Shown: positions 24,701-35,126, counted from the stretch's first letter. The stretch is DNA of 64,000 nucleotides from an uncultured bacterium (GCA_902802585.1 CADCMR010000006.1:41934-105933); one strand, 5' to 3'. Numbers and translations are program-made. Notes: generated by a model from the sequence alone, not told the origin.

Positions 24701-27700
24701 ATGGCTACGGATTTCGTGCATCTGCATTTACATACGGACTACAGCCTGCTGGACGGCGCGTGCGCCATCTCGTGGGCGAAACTGAAGAAGGAAGACGCCG
24801 TGGGCAAGGTGGACTTGGTCACGATGGCGCAGGAATACGGCATGAAGGCCTGCGCGATCACGGACCACGGGGTCATGGGCGGATGCTACGAGTTCCACAA
24901 CGCCATGAAAAAGGCGGACATCAAGCCGATCATCGGGTGCGAGACGTACATCGCGCCCGGCAGCCGCCTGGAGAAACAGCCCGGCATCCCGAACATCAAG
25001 GGATTCCACCTGATCCTGCTGGCGAAGAACAACGTCGGCTACCACAACCTGTGTAAGCTCAATTCCGAAGCGCACATGACCGGGTTCTACTACAAGCCGC
25101 GCATTGACCGCGAACTCCTCGCGAAATACCACGAGGGCATCATCGGCATGAGCGCGTGCCTGCAGGGCGAGATCGACGTGGCGATCCTGCGCGGCGGCGT
25201 GGACGCCGGCCGCAAGGTGCTGTTCGACTACCTCGACCTCTTCGGCGGGAAGGAGAACTTCTGCCTGGAGCTCATGTACCACGGGATTGAGGACCAGAAG
25301 ACCGTCAACCGGGGTTTGATCCAGCTCGCCCGCGAGAACGACGTCCGGCTGGTCGCCACGAACGACGTGCATTACCTGAAGAAGGAACATGCTCGTTCCC
25401 ACGAGATCATGTTGTGCATCCAGACGCGGACCACACTGGACGACGAACGCCGCATGAAGATGGAGTACGACGAATTCTACTTCAAATCGGGCGACGAGAT
25501 GATGCAGGTCTTCGGAACCGAGGTCCCGGACGCGATCACGAACACGCTCGCGGTCGCCGAACAGTGCGACGTCGAGATCGGCTACGAGAACCACTATCCG
25601 GAATACACGCCGCCGCAGGAGTTCGTTGACACGCTCGACCTGAGCGCCATCCGCGTCGAAGCCGAACAGGAGATCGCCGACGAGATCGTGAAGGAGCATG
25701 AGAAGGAACCCGACAAGCCGCTCCCGGACGACGCCAAGCGTGCCAACCTCATCGAACGCCGCATCGTCATGAAGAAATCCGCCGCCTACCTCCGTAAAAT
25801 CTGCCTGTACGGCACGGGTCGCGCGGACAGCGTGTGCGGCTACGAGAAGAAATACGGCTACGACCCGTTCAATCCGCCGGAGGACAAGAAGGAGGAGGCG
25901 AAACGCAACCTCGAACGCATGGACTTCGAGCTGTCGGTCATCAACCGCACGAAATATCCGAGCTACTTCCTCTGCGTGTGGGACTTCATCAACTGGGCGA
26001 AGGAGCACGGCATCCCGGTCGGGCCGGGGCGCGGCTCCGGCGCTGGCTCCATCGTGGCGTACCTGAGCGGCATCACAAACATCGACCCGATGAAATACGA
26101 CCTGCTGTTCGAGCGATTCCTGAACCCGGACCGCGTGTCGCCGCCGGACTTCGACACGGACTTCTGCGAACGCCACCGCCAGGAGGTCATCGACTACGTG
26201 ATCCGGAAGTACGGCGAGGACAGCGTCTCGCAGATCGGCACGTACGGTACGCTGAAGGCGAAAGCCGTCGTGAAGGACGTCGCGCGCGTTCTCGGGCGCA
26301 CCCCGGCGGAGGGCAACATGATCACGAAGCTCATCCCGGAGGACCCGAAGATGACGCTCGCGAAAGCAGTCAAGGAATCACCCGAGCTCAAGGAACTGCT
26401 CGAAAAAGAGTCCTGGGTCCGCGACATCTTCGCGTACTGCGCCCCGATCGAACAGCTCAACCGCCAGATGGGCATCCACGCGTGCGGCGTCATCATCTGC
26501 AACCAGCCGCTCGCCGACCTCGTCCCGCTCGGACGCGGCGCGCACGAGGAAGTCATCACGCAGTACGTCGCGCCGCTCTGCGAGAACATCGGACTGCTCA
26601 AGATGGACTTTCTCGGCCTCCGCACACTGACCGTGATCCAGGACGCCGTGGACAACGTGAAGCGCACGCGCGGCATCACGCTCGACATGGACACGATCCC
26701 GCTGGATGACCAGAAGACCTACGACCTCATCAACCGGGGCGACACCGTCTCCGTGTTCCAGCTCGAATCCGGCGGCATGCAGGACCTCTGCCGCAAGTTC
26801 GGCGTGGAGAACCTCCGGCACATCATCGCGCTCGTGGCGCTCTACCGCCCCGGTCCGATGCAGTTCCTCGACCTCTTCGTCGGGCGCAAAAAAGGCACCA
26901 TCCCGCTCGAATACGACCATCCGCTCATGGAGCAGTACCTGAAGGAAACGTACGGCATCATGCTTTACCAGGAGCAGATCATGCAGTGCGTGCAGGTGCT
27001 CGCCGGGTTCTCGCTCGGCCAGGCGGACATCCTCCGCCGCGCCATCGGCAAGAAGAAGATCAAGGACATGGAGGCGCAGCACGACAAATTCATCGACGGC
27101 TGCTCAAAAACGAACCAGATCCCGACGGCGCAGGCGGAACGCATCTGGGAAAACATCAAGAAGTTCGCCGAGTACGGGTTCAACAAGTCGCACAGCGCCG
27201 CCTACGCGCTCCTCTCCTACCGCACCGCGTACCTGAAAGCGAACTACCGCCCGGAATTCATGGCCGCCGTGCTCACCAGCGAACTCTCCAACGCCAAGAA
27301 GCTCACATTCCTCATCAACGAATGCCGCACCACCGGGATCCGCATCCTGCCGCCGGACGTGAACACCAGCGACGTGAACTTCACTGTGGACGGCGATGCC
27401 ATCCGCTTCGGACTCGGCGCGATCAAGGGGTTCGGACAGGGCATCTCCGCCGCCATCATTGAGGCGCGCAAGGAAGGACCGTTCACTTCGATGGCGGACC
27501 TGGCGGAACGCACCGAGGGGCTGAACGCGAAGGGGCTTGAGGCGCTCATCCGCTGCGGCGCGCTCGACTCCACCGGCCTCAAGCGCTCCCAGCTCATCGC
27601 AATGATCGACTCCGCGCTGACGGCGGCGGCCGCCGCACGGCGCGACCGCGAATCCGGTCAGGCAAGCCTGTTCGACATGCTGGACGACCCGAAGGACGCG

Positions 27701-28549
27701 GGGCTTGAGGAGCAGGCTCCGCCGGATATCCCGGAGTTCCCGGACAACGAAATGCTGGAGGACGAGAAACAGCTCCTCGGATTCTATGTTTCCGGGCATC
27801 CGCTCTCCTCCTCGAAAAAGACCATCGACACGTTCTCCACGGCAAACCTCGCGGAAATCTCCCGGATGCCGGGCGACATCGGCGTCAAGTTCGGCGGTCT
27901 CGTGACCTCGGTCGCCAAGAAATACACCAAGAGCGACAGCAAGCCGTTCGCAATCGTCCAGATCGAGGACCTCACCGACACCATCGAGTGCGTCTGCTAC
28001 AACCGCCTCTACATTGAGGTCAACCAGCTGCTCGCCGAGGGCGCTAAGGTGTTTGTCCGCGCCGTCACCAAGAGGAGCGGCGAGGAGGACGCCGAAGTCT
28101 CGCTTCAGCTCGAAGACGTGATCCCGCTGGAGGACGCGCCGTTCTACAACGCCAGGACGCTGCAGGTCAATCTTTTCGAGGACGGCATGAAGCCGGACAC
28201 CTGCGAAAAACTGCGCGCCCTGCTCGCGCGCCACGCCACGCCGCCGCCCGAGCTTTTCCCGACAGGAACCGGGCAGGACGACGCGGAGGGCGGCATGAAG
28301 CGCAAAGGCGCGAAACAGAAGCAGGGGCCGGAGCCGGTTCCCGTGCTCATCTGCGCCGCCACGGCAGACCGTCTGGCGGCATTCATCGAACTTCCGCAGT
28401 CCGTGCGCGTCTACGTGTCCAGGGGGCTCCTGGACGACCTCGACGCGCTGCTCGGGGCGAACCACTACACAGTCAAACCAAACGACGACGTCCCGCAACC
28501 GCGCCGCCAGTGGCGCCGGGACAAGGAATCCGAACCGGCTTCCGCCTGA
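24701..28549 (+). CDS. dnaE: DNA polymerase III alpha subunit
   Basis: This is the replicative DNA polymerase, 1282 residues, of DnaE1 type. The PHP domain opens the protein (FVHLHLHTDYSLLDGA, about 5-20, and AITDHGVMGG). The polymerase core follows with PVGPGRGSGAGSIVAYLSG (about 440) and the catalytic Asp pair in PPDFDTDFCERHRQE (about 484). YGFNKSHSAAYALLSYRTAYLKA marks the fingers, then come helix-hairpin-helix and OB-fold segments (GVKFGGLVTSVAKKY, about 1065). The C-terminal tail is longer and less conserved. An RBS-like AGGAA lies 9 bases upstream of the ATG. The proofreading subunit is not in the window; the clamp-loader gene holA is at 49341. Confidence 0.97.
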   Translation: MATDFVHLHLHTDYSLLDGACAISWAKLKKEDAVGKVDLVTMAQEYGMKACAITDHGVMGGCYEFHNAMKKADIKPIIGCETYIAPGSRLEKQPGIPNIKGFHLILLAKNNVGYHNLCKLNSEAHMTGFYYKPRIDRELLAKYHEGIIGMSACLQGEIDVAILRGGVDAGRKVLFDYLDLFGGKENFCLELMYHGIEDQKTVNRGLIQLARENDVRLVATNDVHYLKKEHARSHEIMLCIQTRTTLDDERRMKMEYDEFYFKSGDEMMQVFGTEVPDAITNTLAVAEQCDVEIGYENHYPEYTPPQEFVDTLDLSAIRVEAEQEIADEIVKEHEKEPDKPLPDDAKRANLIERRIVMKKSAAYLRKICLYGTGRADSVCGYEKKYGYDPFNPPEDKKEEAKRNLERMDFELSVINRTKYPSYFLCVWDFINWAKEHGIPVGPGRGSGAGSIVAYLSGITNIDPMKYDLLFERFLNPDRVSPPDFDTDFCERHRQEVIDYVIRKYGEDSVSQIGTYGTLKAKAVVKDVARVLGRTPAEGNMITKLIPEDPKMTLAKAVKESPELKELLEKESWVRDIFAYCAPIEQLNRQMGIHACGVIICNQPLADLVPLGRGAHEEVITQYVAPLCENIGLLKMDFLGLRTLTVIQDAVDNVKRTRGITLDMDTIPLDDQKTYDLINRGDTVSVFQLESGGMQDLCRKFGVENLRHIIALVALYRPGPMQFLDLFVGRKKGTIPLEYDHPLMEQYLKETYGIMLYQEQIMQCVQVLAGFSLGQADILRRAIGKKKIKDMEAQHDKFIDGCSKTNQIPTAQAERIWENIKKFAEYGFNKSHSAAYALLSYRTAYLKANYRPEFMAAVLTSELSNAKKLTFLINECRTTGIRILPPDVNTSDVNFTVDGDAIRFGLGAIKGFGQGISAAIIEARKEGPFTSMADLAERTEGLNAKGLEALIRCGALDSTGLKRSQLIAMIDSALTAAAAARRDRESGQASLFDMLDDPKDAGLEEQAPPDIPEFPDNEMLEDEKQLLGFYVSGHPLSSSKKTIDTFSTANLAEISRMPGDIGVKFGGLVTSVAKKYTKSDSKPFAIVQIEDLTDTIECVCYNRLYIEVNQLLAEGAKVFVRAVTKRSGEEDAEVSLQLEDVIPLEDAPFYNARTLQVNLFEDGMKPDTCEKLRALLARHATPPPELFPTGTGQDDAEGGMKRKGAKQKQGPEPVPVLICAATADRLAAFIELPQSVRVYVSRGLLDDLDALLGANHYTVKPNDDVPQPRRQWRRDKESEPASA

Positions 28550-28568
28550 CGCACATGGAGAGCCCCGC

Positions 28569-30173
28569 ATGACCAGTACGATCCGCACCATCCTGATCCT
28601 TCCGCTCTGCACGGTCCTGTTCGCCGCATCCGGCGTCCTCCTTCACGCCGCCCCGATCAAAAAGCTCCCGGACGAGCCGGAGGAACCCGCGTCCGCCGTC
28701 AAAAAGCTCCCGGACGGGGAGGAAAAGCCGTCCGCCGGAGCGGAGGGGCGGACGGAGGAAAGCGAAGCGAAACCCGCGAAGACCGAAGCCGAGGCGATCA
28801 GGGAGATTACGAACCGCCTCGACAAGATGATCTATCCGTACAAGCCGCTTCAGCGCAGCCGCGAACCGATCCTGAACCGCGCGCTTTCCGACGAGGTCAT
28901 CCCGTCCTGGCGCCTGATCTACGTGAAGCCCTTCGACAAGCCGCAGGACGCGAACACGGCGGAGGCGCCCGCCGCGCCTGCGGAAACGGCGGACGACGAC
29001 GAGGACGAGAAGGAGGATTTCGCCGCGGTCACGCTGATTCCGGTCAAATCCATCCGCCTGTCCAACGCACTGCGCCTCAGCGCCGTGGGGAAGCCGGAGG
29101 AGACGAGCCTCCAGCAGCTTTTCTTCACGAAGTACGGAATCATGTGGCGCAAGCTCCAAACGCAGTACGAGAACTACACGCTCTACCTCGGCGCCACGGA
29201 TGACTTCCACGTGTTCGCCTCCGCCAACATCGGCGTCATCTACACGCTTTTCCGCAACGTCAAAATGAGCGGCGGCACCGATCTGATCACCCTGCTCGTG
29301 GATTGCCTGGACATTGAGGACGAGGAGTATTTCACGAACCGGTTCGCGCTCGTGCACCTGGCGGAGTTCAAGGACGCCTCGATCCCCGCCCTGCAGCGCG
29401 CCATCAAGCGCATTGCGGCCTCGGGTCAGCCCCCGATCCAGCAGTTCCTCGGTCTCACGAACATCGCCTCGCCCAAGGCGTTCGAACTGCTCAACGAGGC
29501 GGCGGATTCCGCGGACGCCCAGATCCGCGACGCGGCGTTCACGGCGATGATCGGAATGCCGACCGTGTACAAGGAGCTGAAGCATTCGTACGTCCGTATG
29601 GTCGAATCGCGCGAAAAGGTCTGGGCGGGATTCGCCGCCTGCGACCTCCTCGGCTGCGCCAAGGAGCTTTCCCCGATGCTGGACGCCTACTACGCGAAAC
29701 CCCGGTCCGTGGCGGAATTCGAGGCCGTCGCCCGCGCCCGCTGGCTGCTCAAGGACCCGGACCTGAACCTCGTGCACACCAGGGCGCTGAACGAGATCAC
29801 CATCGCGTCCATCCGCGGCGGCGAAATCGCGAACTCACCGCAGTTCCGCAACGTGCAGGAGACGGACGCCTCCCGCAACGCGCGTCTTCAGGTCGAAGAC
29901 GAGAAGCGCATCGCGTCCGCGAAGGAAGCCATCCTGAAAGCTCCCCAGACCGACCTCAGCGTCTGCGCAGGAATCGAACTCGTCATGTTCACCACCAAGG
30001 ACAAGCGCGTCTCCACGCAGTACATCCGCCGCGTGAACCAGGTCGGCATCGACATCCTCCGCGCGCTCCCGCGCCAGGAGACGCTCCGCTACTTGGACGC
30101 CATGATCCGCTACAATGAATCCGTCCCGGAAGCGGAAAAGCTGTCCGACATCCGCGCCAGGATGGGGAAATAG
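28569..30173 (+). CDS. Exported protein of unknown function with possible HEAT-like repeats
   Basis: The 534-residue protein has an N-terminal signal sequence (ILILPLCTVLFAASGVLLHA, cleavage probably near residue 29), then a low-complexity Lys/Pro/Glu/Ala stretch with two copies of a KKLPD-type motif, and a long alpha-helical body. From about residue 230 to 350 short helical pairs such as HLAEFKDASIPALQRAIKRIA and EAADSADAQIRDAAFTAMIG resemble HEAT/armadillo repeats that act as scaffolds. No catalytic motif is seen. It follows dnaE by 19 bases on the same strand but is probably unrelated in function. Confidence 0.8.
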   Translation: MTSTIRTILILPLCTVLFAASGVLLHAAPIKKLPDEPEEPASAVKKLPDGEEKPSAGAEGRTEESEAKPAKTEAEAIREITNRLDKMIYPYKPLQRSREPILNRALSDEVIPSWRLIYVKPFDKPQDANTAEAPAAPAETADDDEDEKEDFAAVTLIPVKSIRLSNALRLSAVGKPEETSLQQLFFTKYGIMWRKLQTQYENYTLYLGATDDFHVFASANIGVIYTLFRNVKMSGGTDLITLLVDCLDIEDEEYFTNRFALVHLAEFKDASIPALQRAIKRIAASGQPPIQQFLGLTNIASPKAFELLNEAADSADAQIRDAAFTAMIGMPTVYKELKHSYVRMVESREKVWAGFAACDLLGCAKELSPMLDAYYAKPRSVAEFEAVARARWLLKDPDLNLVHTRALNEITIASIRGGEIANSPQFRNVQETDASRNARLQVEDEKRIASAKEAILKAPQTDLSVCAGIELVMFTTKDKRVSTQYIRRVNQVGIDILRALPRQETLRYLDAMIRYNESVPEAEKLSDIRARMGK

Positions 30174-30225
30174 GCTTTTTTTCCATGTGCTTTAGACATT
30201 TATCTAAAAAAACCATCCGGCGCGT

Positions 30226-30253
30226 TTGAAAAATAAAAAACAGCGTGTAAAGT
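30226..30253 (+). promoter_or_regulatory. Candidate promoter of fabF
   Basis: TTGAAA (30226-30231) and TAAAGT (30248-30253) with a 16-base spacer, about 55 bases before the fabF ATG. The DNA is AT-rich, so the -10 assignment is approximate. Confidence 0.5.
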
Positions 30254-30307
30254 ATTAAGATATTTTATATACGTCAACCACTATCAAAACAATCAGGAAC
30301 GGAGCGA

Positions 30308-31549
30308 ATGATTCCCGTCGTCATTACAGGCCGTGGTCTGATCACCCCGATCGGGCTGAGTCTGGCCGAAAACTTGGAGTCGCTGAAAACCGGAAAAAGC
30401 GGAATCAGGCGCGATCCGTACTGGCAGGAACTTAATCTGGACTCGCAGGTCGCCGGAACGGTGAACCTCGACGGATTCGAATGCCCCGCGTTCGACCGCA
30501 AACAGCTCCGCTTCATGCCGCACAGCGCACGCATGGCGGTGGCGGCGGCCTACGAGGCGATCACCGAGGCTGGCTACACAATGCAGGACCTCCCCGGCTC
30601 GAAAATGGCGGTGATCACCGGATGCGGCGGCAGCAGCTACTCCGAGTATTTCCACTCCATCCAGACCTACGAAAGAACGCACTCCACGCGCAAGATTTCC
30701 CCGTTCAGCATTCCGCGCATCATGCCGTCGTCCGCCGTCGCAAACCTCTCGCTCGTCTACAAGATCGGCGGCGAAAGCTACGACGTCAGCTGCGCCTGCA
30801 CCAGCGGCGCCGTGGCGCTCATCCAGGCGTTCCGCCTGATTCAGTCCGGCGCATACGACATCGTGATGGCGGGCGGCTGCGAGGAACTCTGCTGGCAGCA
30901 GGCCGTCGGGTTCGGCGCGATGCACGCGCTGGCGCACAATTTCAACGAAGAGCCGGAGAAGGCAAGCCGTCCGTTCGACAAGCAGCGCACCGGCTTCGTG
31001 CTTTCCGAGGCAGCCGGCATCATGATCCTGGAGAGCGAAGCCCACGCGAAGGCGCGCGGCGCAAAAACCTACGGCAAGATCAGCGGCTACGCCTGCAACA
31101 GCAACGCCTGCGACATGGTCGCGCCCAGCCGCGAAGTCTCCGCCGCGGTCATGTCCGACGCCATCGCGAACGCCCACCTCAAGCCGTCCGACATCGACTA
31201 CGTCAACACGCACGGCACGGGCACGCCGGTCGGCGACCCCGTCGAAGTCGACGCCCTCAAGACCGTGTTCCACGACTGCGGCGCATCCCCGATGGTCAAC
31301 AGCACCAAGTCCATGACCGGGCATCCGATCGGGGCGGCGGGCGCGATCGAGCTTATTTTCTGCTCGCAGATGATCGAGCATTCCTTCGTCAGCCCATCCA
31401 TCAACGCGGACGACATCGAGGAGTCCATGCTTTGGGCGGACATCGTGCGCACGCCGCGCATGAACGTCCCGATCCGCCACGCGCTCAGCAACAGCTTCGG
31501 TTTCGGCGGCACAAACGCCGCGATCATCATTTCCCGCGACGACGCCTGA
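30308..31549 (+). CDS. fabF: Beta-ketoacyl-[acyl-carrier-protein] synthase II
   Basis: FabF elongates fatty acids by condensing malonyl-ACP with acyl-ACP. The 413-residue protein has the active Cys in DVSCACTSGAVALIQ (about residue 163), the two His in NTHGTGTPVGD (about 302) and MTGHPIGAAGAIE (about 339) and the Lys in NSTKSMTG, so the Cys-His-His site is complete. It follows the exported protein gene by 134 bases, with its own promoter, and precedes a dihydrouridine synthase gene by 10 bases. FabG, FabD and ACP genes are not in the window. Confidence 0.95.
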   Translation: MIPVVITGRGLITPIGLSLAENLESLKTGKSGIRRDPYWQELNLDSQVAGTVNLDGFECPAFDRKQLRFMPHSARMAVAAAYEAITEAGYTMQDLPGSKMAVITGCGGSSYSEYFHSIQTYERTHSTRKISPFSIPRIMPSSAVANLSLVYKIGGESYDVSCACTSGAVALIQAFRLIQSGAYDIVMAGGCEELCWQQAVGFGAMHALAHNFNEEPEKASRPFDKQRTGFVLSEAAGIMILESEAHAKARGAKTYGKISGYACNSNACDMVAPSREVSAAVMSDAIANAHLKPSDIDYVNTHGTGTPVGDPVEVDALKTVFHDCGASPMVNSTKSMTGHPIGAAGAIELIFCSQMIEHSFVSPSINADDIEESMLWADIVRTPRMNVPIRHALSNSFGFGGTNAAIIISRDDA

Positions 31550-31559
31550 GGCCGGTTTC

Positions 31560-32579
31560 ATGCCCCCGGGGCTTTATCCGCCGGGCGCGGCCGTCATGGC
31601 GCCAATCGCCGGGCACACCGACATCCCGTTCCGCCGCATGGTACGGCGTTTCGGCTGCCGCCATGCGTTCACCGAAATGATCGATACCGGGTCCCTCGTG
31701 TTCCAGGGGGAGAAAACGCTCCGGCTCGCGCAGCGCGGGTCCGACGCGGGCTTCCTCGGCATCCAGCTGGTCGGCTCCGACCTCCCCACGCTCAAACGTG
31801 CCGCGGAAATCATTAACGATATGGATTTCGACGTGCTGGATTTCAACCTCGGCTGCCCCGCGCCGAAAGTCGCCCGCAAATGCGAGGGGATCCGCTTCGC
31901 GCTGGAGAATCCGGACGGAGCCGTCCGCGCGTTCGAAACGCTCGTTTCCGCCTCGCGCCTGCCCGTCACCGCCAAGACGCGGATTCAGGACGAATCCGAT
32001 CCCGCTCCGACCGTCGCGTTCTGCCGCCGCCTGCGCGACGCGGGCGCAAAAGCCATCACGATCCACGGCCGCCTCATGCGGAATTTCTATTCCGGACCCG
32101 TGTTTTATCAGATCATTTCCGCGGTCCGCGAATCGCTCGACATCCCCGTGGTCGCCAACGGCGGAGCAATGGACGGCGCATCGTTCCGCACGCTTCTGCG
32201 GGAAACGGGGTGTTCCGCCGGCATGGTCGCGCGCGGCGCGCTCGGCAATCCGTGGATTTTCCGGGAGATCGCCGACCCGTCCGCGCCGCCGCCGGACGTG
32301 GCGGAGTTCACGGAGACCATCCGCGTGTACATGGAGGACATGCTGGACTGCTACGGACCGGAGTTCGCGTACGTCGTGGCGCGGAAATCCCTGCTGGAGT
32401 TTCTAAGGGGACGCGGCTACCCCGGCGCGCTTCGGGCATCTATTTCTTATCTGGATTCCGCCGACGCACTGCAACGGCTGCTCGACGCGGTCGCGGCGGG
32501 TCCGACCGAACGCTACCTGGAGAATCTGGTTCTTCATCCAGAGTCCGTCGAACGGAAACTCGTCCGAAGCCATTCGTAA
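31560..32579 (+). CDS. dus: tRNA-dihydrouridine synthase (DusB-like)
   Basis: Dus enzymes reduce uridine to dihydrouridine in tRNA with FMN and NADPH. The 339-residue protein starts near VMAPIAGHTDIPFRRMVRRFG (FMN-binding first strand), has the catalytic-Cys segment DFNLGCPAPKVARKCEG (Cys about residue 100), TAKTRIQ, TIHGRLMRNFYSG and the phosphate-binding VANGGAMD and MVARGALGNPWIF motifs, then a C-terminal helical tRNA-binding domain. It is coupled to fabF on the same strand and convergent with smpB. Confidence 0.93.
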   Translation: MPPGLYPPGAAVMAPIAGHTDIPFRRMVRRFGCRHAFTEMIDTGSLVFQGEKTLRLAQRGSDAGFLGIQLVGSDLPTLKRAAEIINDMDFDVLDFNLGCPAPKVARKCEGIRFALENPDGAVRAFETLVSASRLPVTAKTRIQDESDPAPTVAFCRRLRDAGAKAITIHGRLMRNFYSGPVFYQIISAVRESLDIPVVANGGAMDGASFRTLLRETGCSAGMVARGALGNPWIFREIADPSAPPPDVAEFTETIRVYMEDMLDCYGPEFAYVVARKSLLEFLRGRGYPGALRASISYLDSADALQRLLDAVAAGPTERYLENLVLHPESVERKLVRSHS

Positions 32580-32630
32580 AAAACTGGGAGACGAAGAATC
32601 GATATTCCGCACCGCGGCGTCTGTTCCGGC

Positions 32631-33119
32631 TCAGCCGCGGCGTCTGTTTGCGATGGCGCGCCGCATGTCCATGTCGTCCTGTTTGCGGCGGAGCGTCTCG
32701 CGTTTGTCGCCGAAGGTCTTGCCTCGGGCGAGACCGAGCTCAACCTTCACGTGCATGCCCTTCAAATACATTTTCAGGGGAATGAGCGCGTAGCCTTTTT
32801 CCTTGACCTTGTTTGCGAGGCGCAGGATTTCCTTTTTGTGCATCAGGAGCTTGCGGGGGCGTTTCGCCTCGTGGTTGAACCGGTTGCCGAACGAATACAG
32901 CGAGATGTGGATCCCGTAGGCGAGGAGCTCGCCGTTCTCGATCCGGGCGAAACAGTCCTGGAGCTGGACGCTGTGGCCGCGGCAGCTTTTGACTTCGGTC
33001 CCGACTAGCACGATCCCCGCCTCGCAGGTCTCGATGATCTCGTAGTCATGGAACGCCTTGCGGTTGCGCGCGATGACGGGATCGTTGCTGTTTTTGTCTT
33101 TGTTCTTTGCCGAAGCCAT
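32631..33119 (-). CDS. smpB: SsrA-binding protein
   Basis: SmpB delivers tmRNA to stalled ribosomes for trans-translation. The 162-residue protein has the OB-fold core segments ARNRKAFHDYEIIETCEAGIVL, GTEVKSCRGHSVQLQD and HEAKRPRKLLMHKKEI in order. A Lys/Arg-rich C-terminal tail (RRKQDDMDMRRAIANRRRG), needed in the decoding centre, is present. It lies 18 bases downstream of dnaJ on the minus strand, so ribosome rescue and chaperones share a run. The ssrA gene itself was not found. Confidence 0.96.
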   Translation of the reverse strand: MASAKNKDKNSNDPVIARNRKAFHDYEIIETCEAGIVLVGTEVKSCRGHSVQLQDCFARIENGELLAYGIHISLYSFGNRFNHEAKRPRKLLMHKKEILRLANKVKEKGYALIPLKMYLKGMHVKVELGLARGKTFGDKRETLRRKQDDMDMRRAIANRRRG

Positions 33120-33137
33120 GGTGCTTGTCCGGTCCGG

Positions 33138-34352
33138 TTATGTGTGCAGGAACTTCGCGGCTTTCGCGCGGAATTCCGCCTGTTTCGGGTAGTTCGCGCC
33201 GGTCAGGCCGAGCGACGCGATCGTCTTCTGCTGTTCGGGGGTCAGCCCGGACGGGATTTCCACGAGGATGCGGACGATCTGGTCGCCGCGCGCTCCGCCC
33301 TTCAGCGCGGGCACGCCCTTGCCGCGCAGGCGCAGCATCGTGCCGTTCTGCGTGCCGGGGGCGATCTTCATGCGGGTGCGACCGGAAACGGTCGGCACGT
33401 CCACGACGCCACCCTGGAGCGCGCATTCGAGCGTGATCGGCAGTTCACAGACCAGGTCCTGCCCCTTGCGTTCGAAGACGGGATGCGGGCGCAGTCCGAT
33501 GATGACGTAGAGGTTGCCCGCCGGACCGCCGCCCGTGCCGGGTTCGCCCTGCCCCGCAACGCGCAGCTTGGAGCCTTCATCGACTCCGGGGGGGATGTGA
33601 ATCTGGAGCTCCTTGTCCACGCGCATCACGCCGCGACCGCCGCAGCGCTTGCACGGATGCAGGATCACGCTGCCGGTGCCGTGGCAGGCGGGGCATGCCT
33701 CCTGCTGCTGGAAGAATCCCTGACCGGACACAATGAAGCCGGATCCGCCGCACGACGGACAGGATTTGCGCGTGGAGCCGGGCTCCGCGCCGGATCCGCC
33801 GCACGACGGACAGGTCTCGTCCTTGGCGAGGCGGATCTTCTTGTCCGCGCCGAGGATGGCGTCCTCGAGGTCGATTTCCACACGGCAGTTCAGGTCCGCG
33901 CCCTTGCGTGCACCGGACGCCGAACGGCGCCGCGAGCCGCGGCCGTTTCTCATGCCGCCGAGCAGGTCATCGAACGAGAATCCGCCGTCGCCGCCGCCAA
34001 ACACCTGGCTGAAGATGTCGCGCGGGTCGGAGAATCCGTTGAAATTGAAGTTGGACGAAGAGAATCCGCCCGGACCGCCGCCCCCGCCGAATCCGCCGGC
34101 GCCGGGTCCATAGCCCTGGCCTCCGGTCCGTTCGAAGAGATCGGGTCCGAACTGGTCGTACTGCTTGCGCTTCTTCTCGTCGCTGAGGACTTCGTAGGCG
34201 CGGGAGACTTCCTTGAACTTCTCCTCGGCAGTCTTGTCCCCGGGGTTCTTGTCGGGATGGTATTTGACGGCGAGCTTGCGGTACGCCTTCTTGATCTCGT
34301 CCGCGGACGCCGTTTTCGCGATTCCCAGTATGTCGTAATAATCCTTTGCCAT
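33138..34352 (-). CDS. dnaJ: Chaperone protein DnaJ
   Basis: The 404-residue protein is a full-length type I DnaJ: a J domain with the HPD motif at about 32-34, a Gly/Phe-rich region (about 75-130), four CxxCxGxG zinc repeats (CPSCGGSG twice, [16 protein letters not shown]; about 180-240), and the C-terminal substrate-binding domains. It stimulates the DnaK ATPase. Its partner GrpE is encoded 87 bases upstream and ClpB just beyond; dnaK itself is not in the window. Confidence 0.97.
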   Translation of the reverse strand: MAKDYYDILGIAKTASADEIKKAYRKLAVKYHPDKNPGDKTAEEKFKEVSRAYEVLSDEKKRKQYDQFGPDLFERTGGQGYGPGAGGFGGGGGPGGFSSSNFNFNGFSDPRDIFSQVFGGGDGGFSFDDLLGGMRNGRGSRRRSASGARKGADLNCRVEIDLEDAILGADKKIRLAKDETCPSCGGSGAEPGSTRKSCPSCGGSGFIVSGQGFFQQQEACPACHGTGSVILHPCKRCGGRGVMRVDKELQIHIPPGVDEGSKLRVAGQGEPGTGGGPAGNLYVIIGLRPHPVFERKGQDLVCELPITLECALQGGVVDVPTVSGRTRMKIAPGTQNGTMLRLRGKGVPALKGGARGDQIVRILVEIPSGLTPEQQKTIASLGLTGANYPKQAEFRAKAAKFLHT

Positions 34353-34439
34353 GAATGTTACCTCAAATTGCCTGAATATGAGGATCCGTCGGCGGCGTCC
34401 GGCATCCCGGAGCGTCCGGCGGATCCGTCGTGCCTGTAC

Positions 34440-35126
34440 TTACTCTTCGTCCTTCTGTCCCGCGGCATCTTCGGCTTCGGCGGGACCGGAGCTGACCACG
34501 ACCGTCGCGGGTTTCAGCAGACGCGATCCGCACTGGTAGCCGCGGCTCCACTGGCGGATCACGACACCGTTCGGTACGGTGTCGGAGGGCTCCTCGGCGA
34601 CCGCCTCGTGCAGGGCGGGGTCGAACGGCTTTCCGACCGCGTCGATCACGGTCACGTCGAGGTCGGCGAAAGCTTTGTCGAATTCCTTCTGGATGATGTC
34701 CATGCCCTGGAGCAGCGATTCGAGCGAGCTGGATTTCCCGGCCGCCGCCACCGCCATGGTGAAATGGTCGAAGACCTGGAGGAACGGGAAGATGGTATCC
34801 TGCGTGGTGTTGTAGCGCACGTTCTCCATTTCCTTGGCAAGGCGCTTGCGCTGGTTGTCCATTTCAGCGAGGGCGAGGAGGCGGAGACGCTCCGCCTCCT
34901 TCAGCTTCTCCTCGGTTTCCTTCAGTTTGGCTTCCAGCTTTTCGATCTTGGCGCATTCCGCCTCGTACTCGAAGTTCGCGTCCGCCATCGCGGACGCCGC
35001 GGCCTGCGTAGCCTCGTCGAACGCCGCCTCGCCTTTCGGCTCCATGGTGGGCATTTCGCGCGCCTCGGCGGCGGCGTCGGCTTCTATTTTTTCGGCATGG
35101 TCGATACCGTGTTTCTTATTATGCAT
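34440..35126 (-). CDS. grpE: Nucleotide exchange factor GrpE
   Basis: The 228-residue protein has a long N-terminal coiled coil (about 40-100, rich in Glu/Lys/Ala) followed by the GrpE head: LRLLALAEMDNQRKRLAKE, FPFLQVFDHFTMAV, and near the C-terminus HEAVAEEPSDTVPNGVV and RGYQCGSRLLKPATVVVS. It swaps ADP for ATP on DnaK. It has a short acidic extension at both ends. An RBS-like GGAG is 7 bases before the ATG. It sits 58 bases after clpB and 87 bases before dnaJ. Confidence 0.95.
   Translation of the reverse strand: MHNKKHGIDHAEKIEADAAAEAREMPTMEPKGEAAFDEATQAAASAMADANFEYEAECAKIEKLEAKLKETEEKLKEAERLRLLALAEMDNQRKRLAKEMENVRYNTTQDTIFPFLQVFDHFTMAVAAAGKSSSLESLLQGMDIIQKEFDKAFADLDVTVIDAVGKPFDPALHEAVAEEPSDTVPNGVVIRQWSRGYQCGSRLLKPATVVVSSGPAEAEDAAGQKDEE

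Noticed and set aside
32580..32630. Rho-independent terminator between dus and smpB
   Set aside because: No stem followed by a T-run is visible in this short convergent gap.
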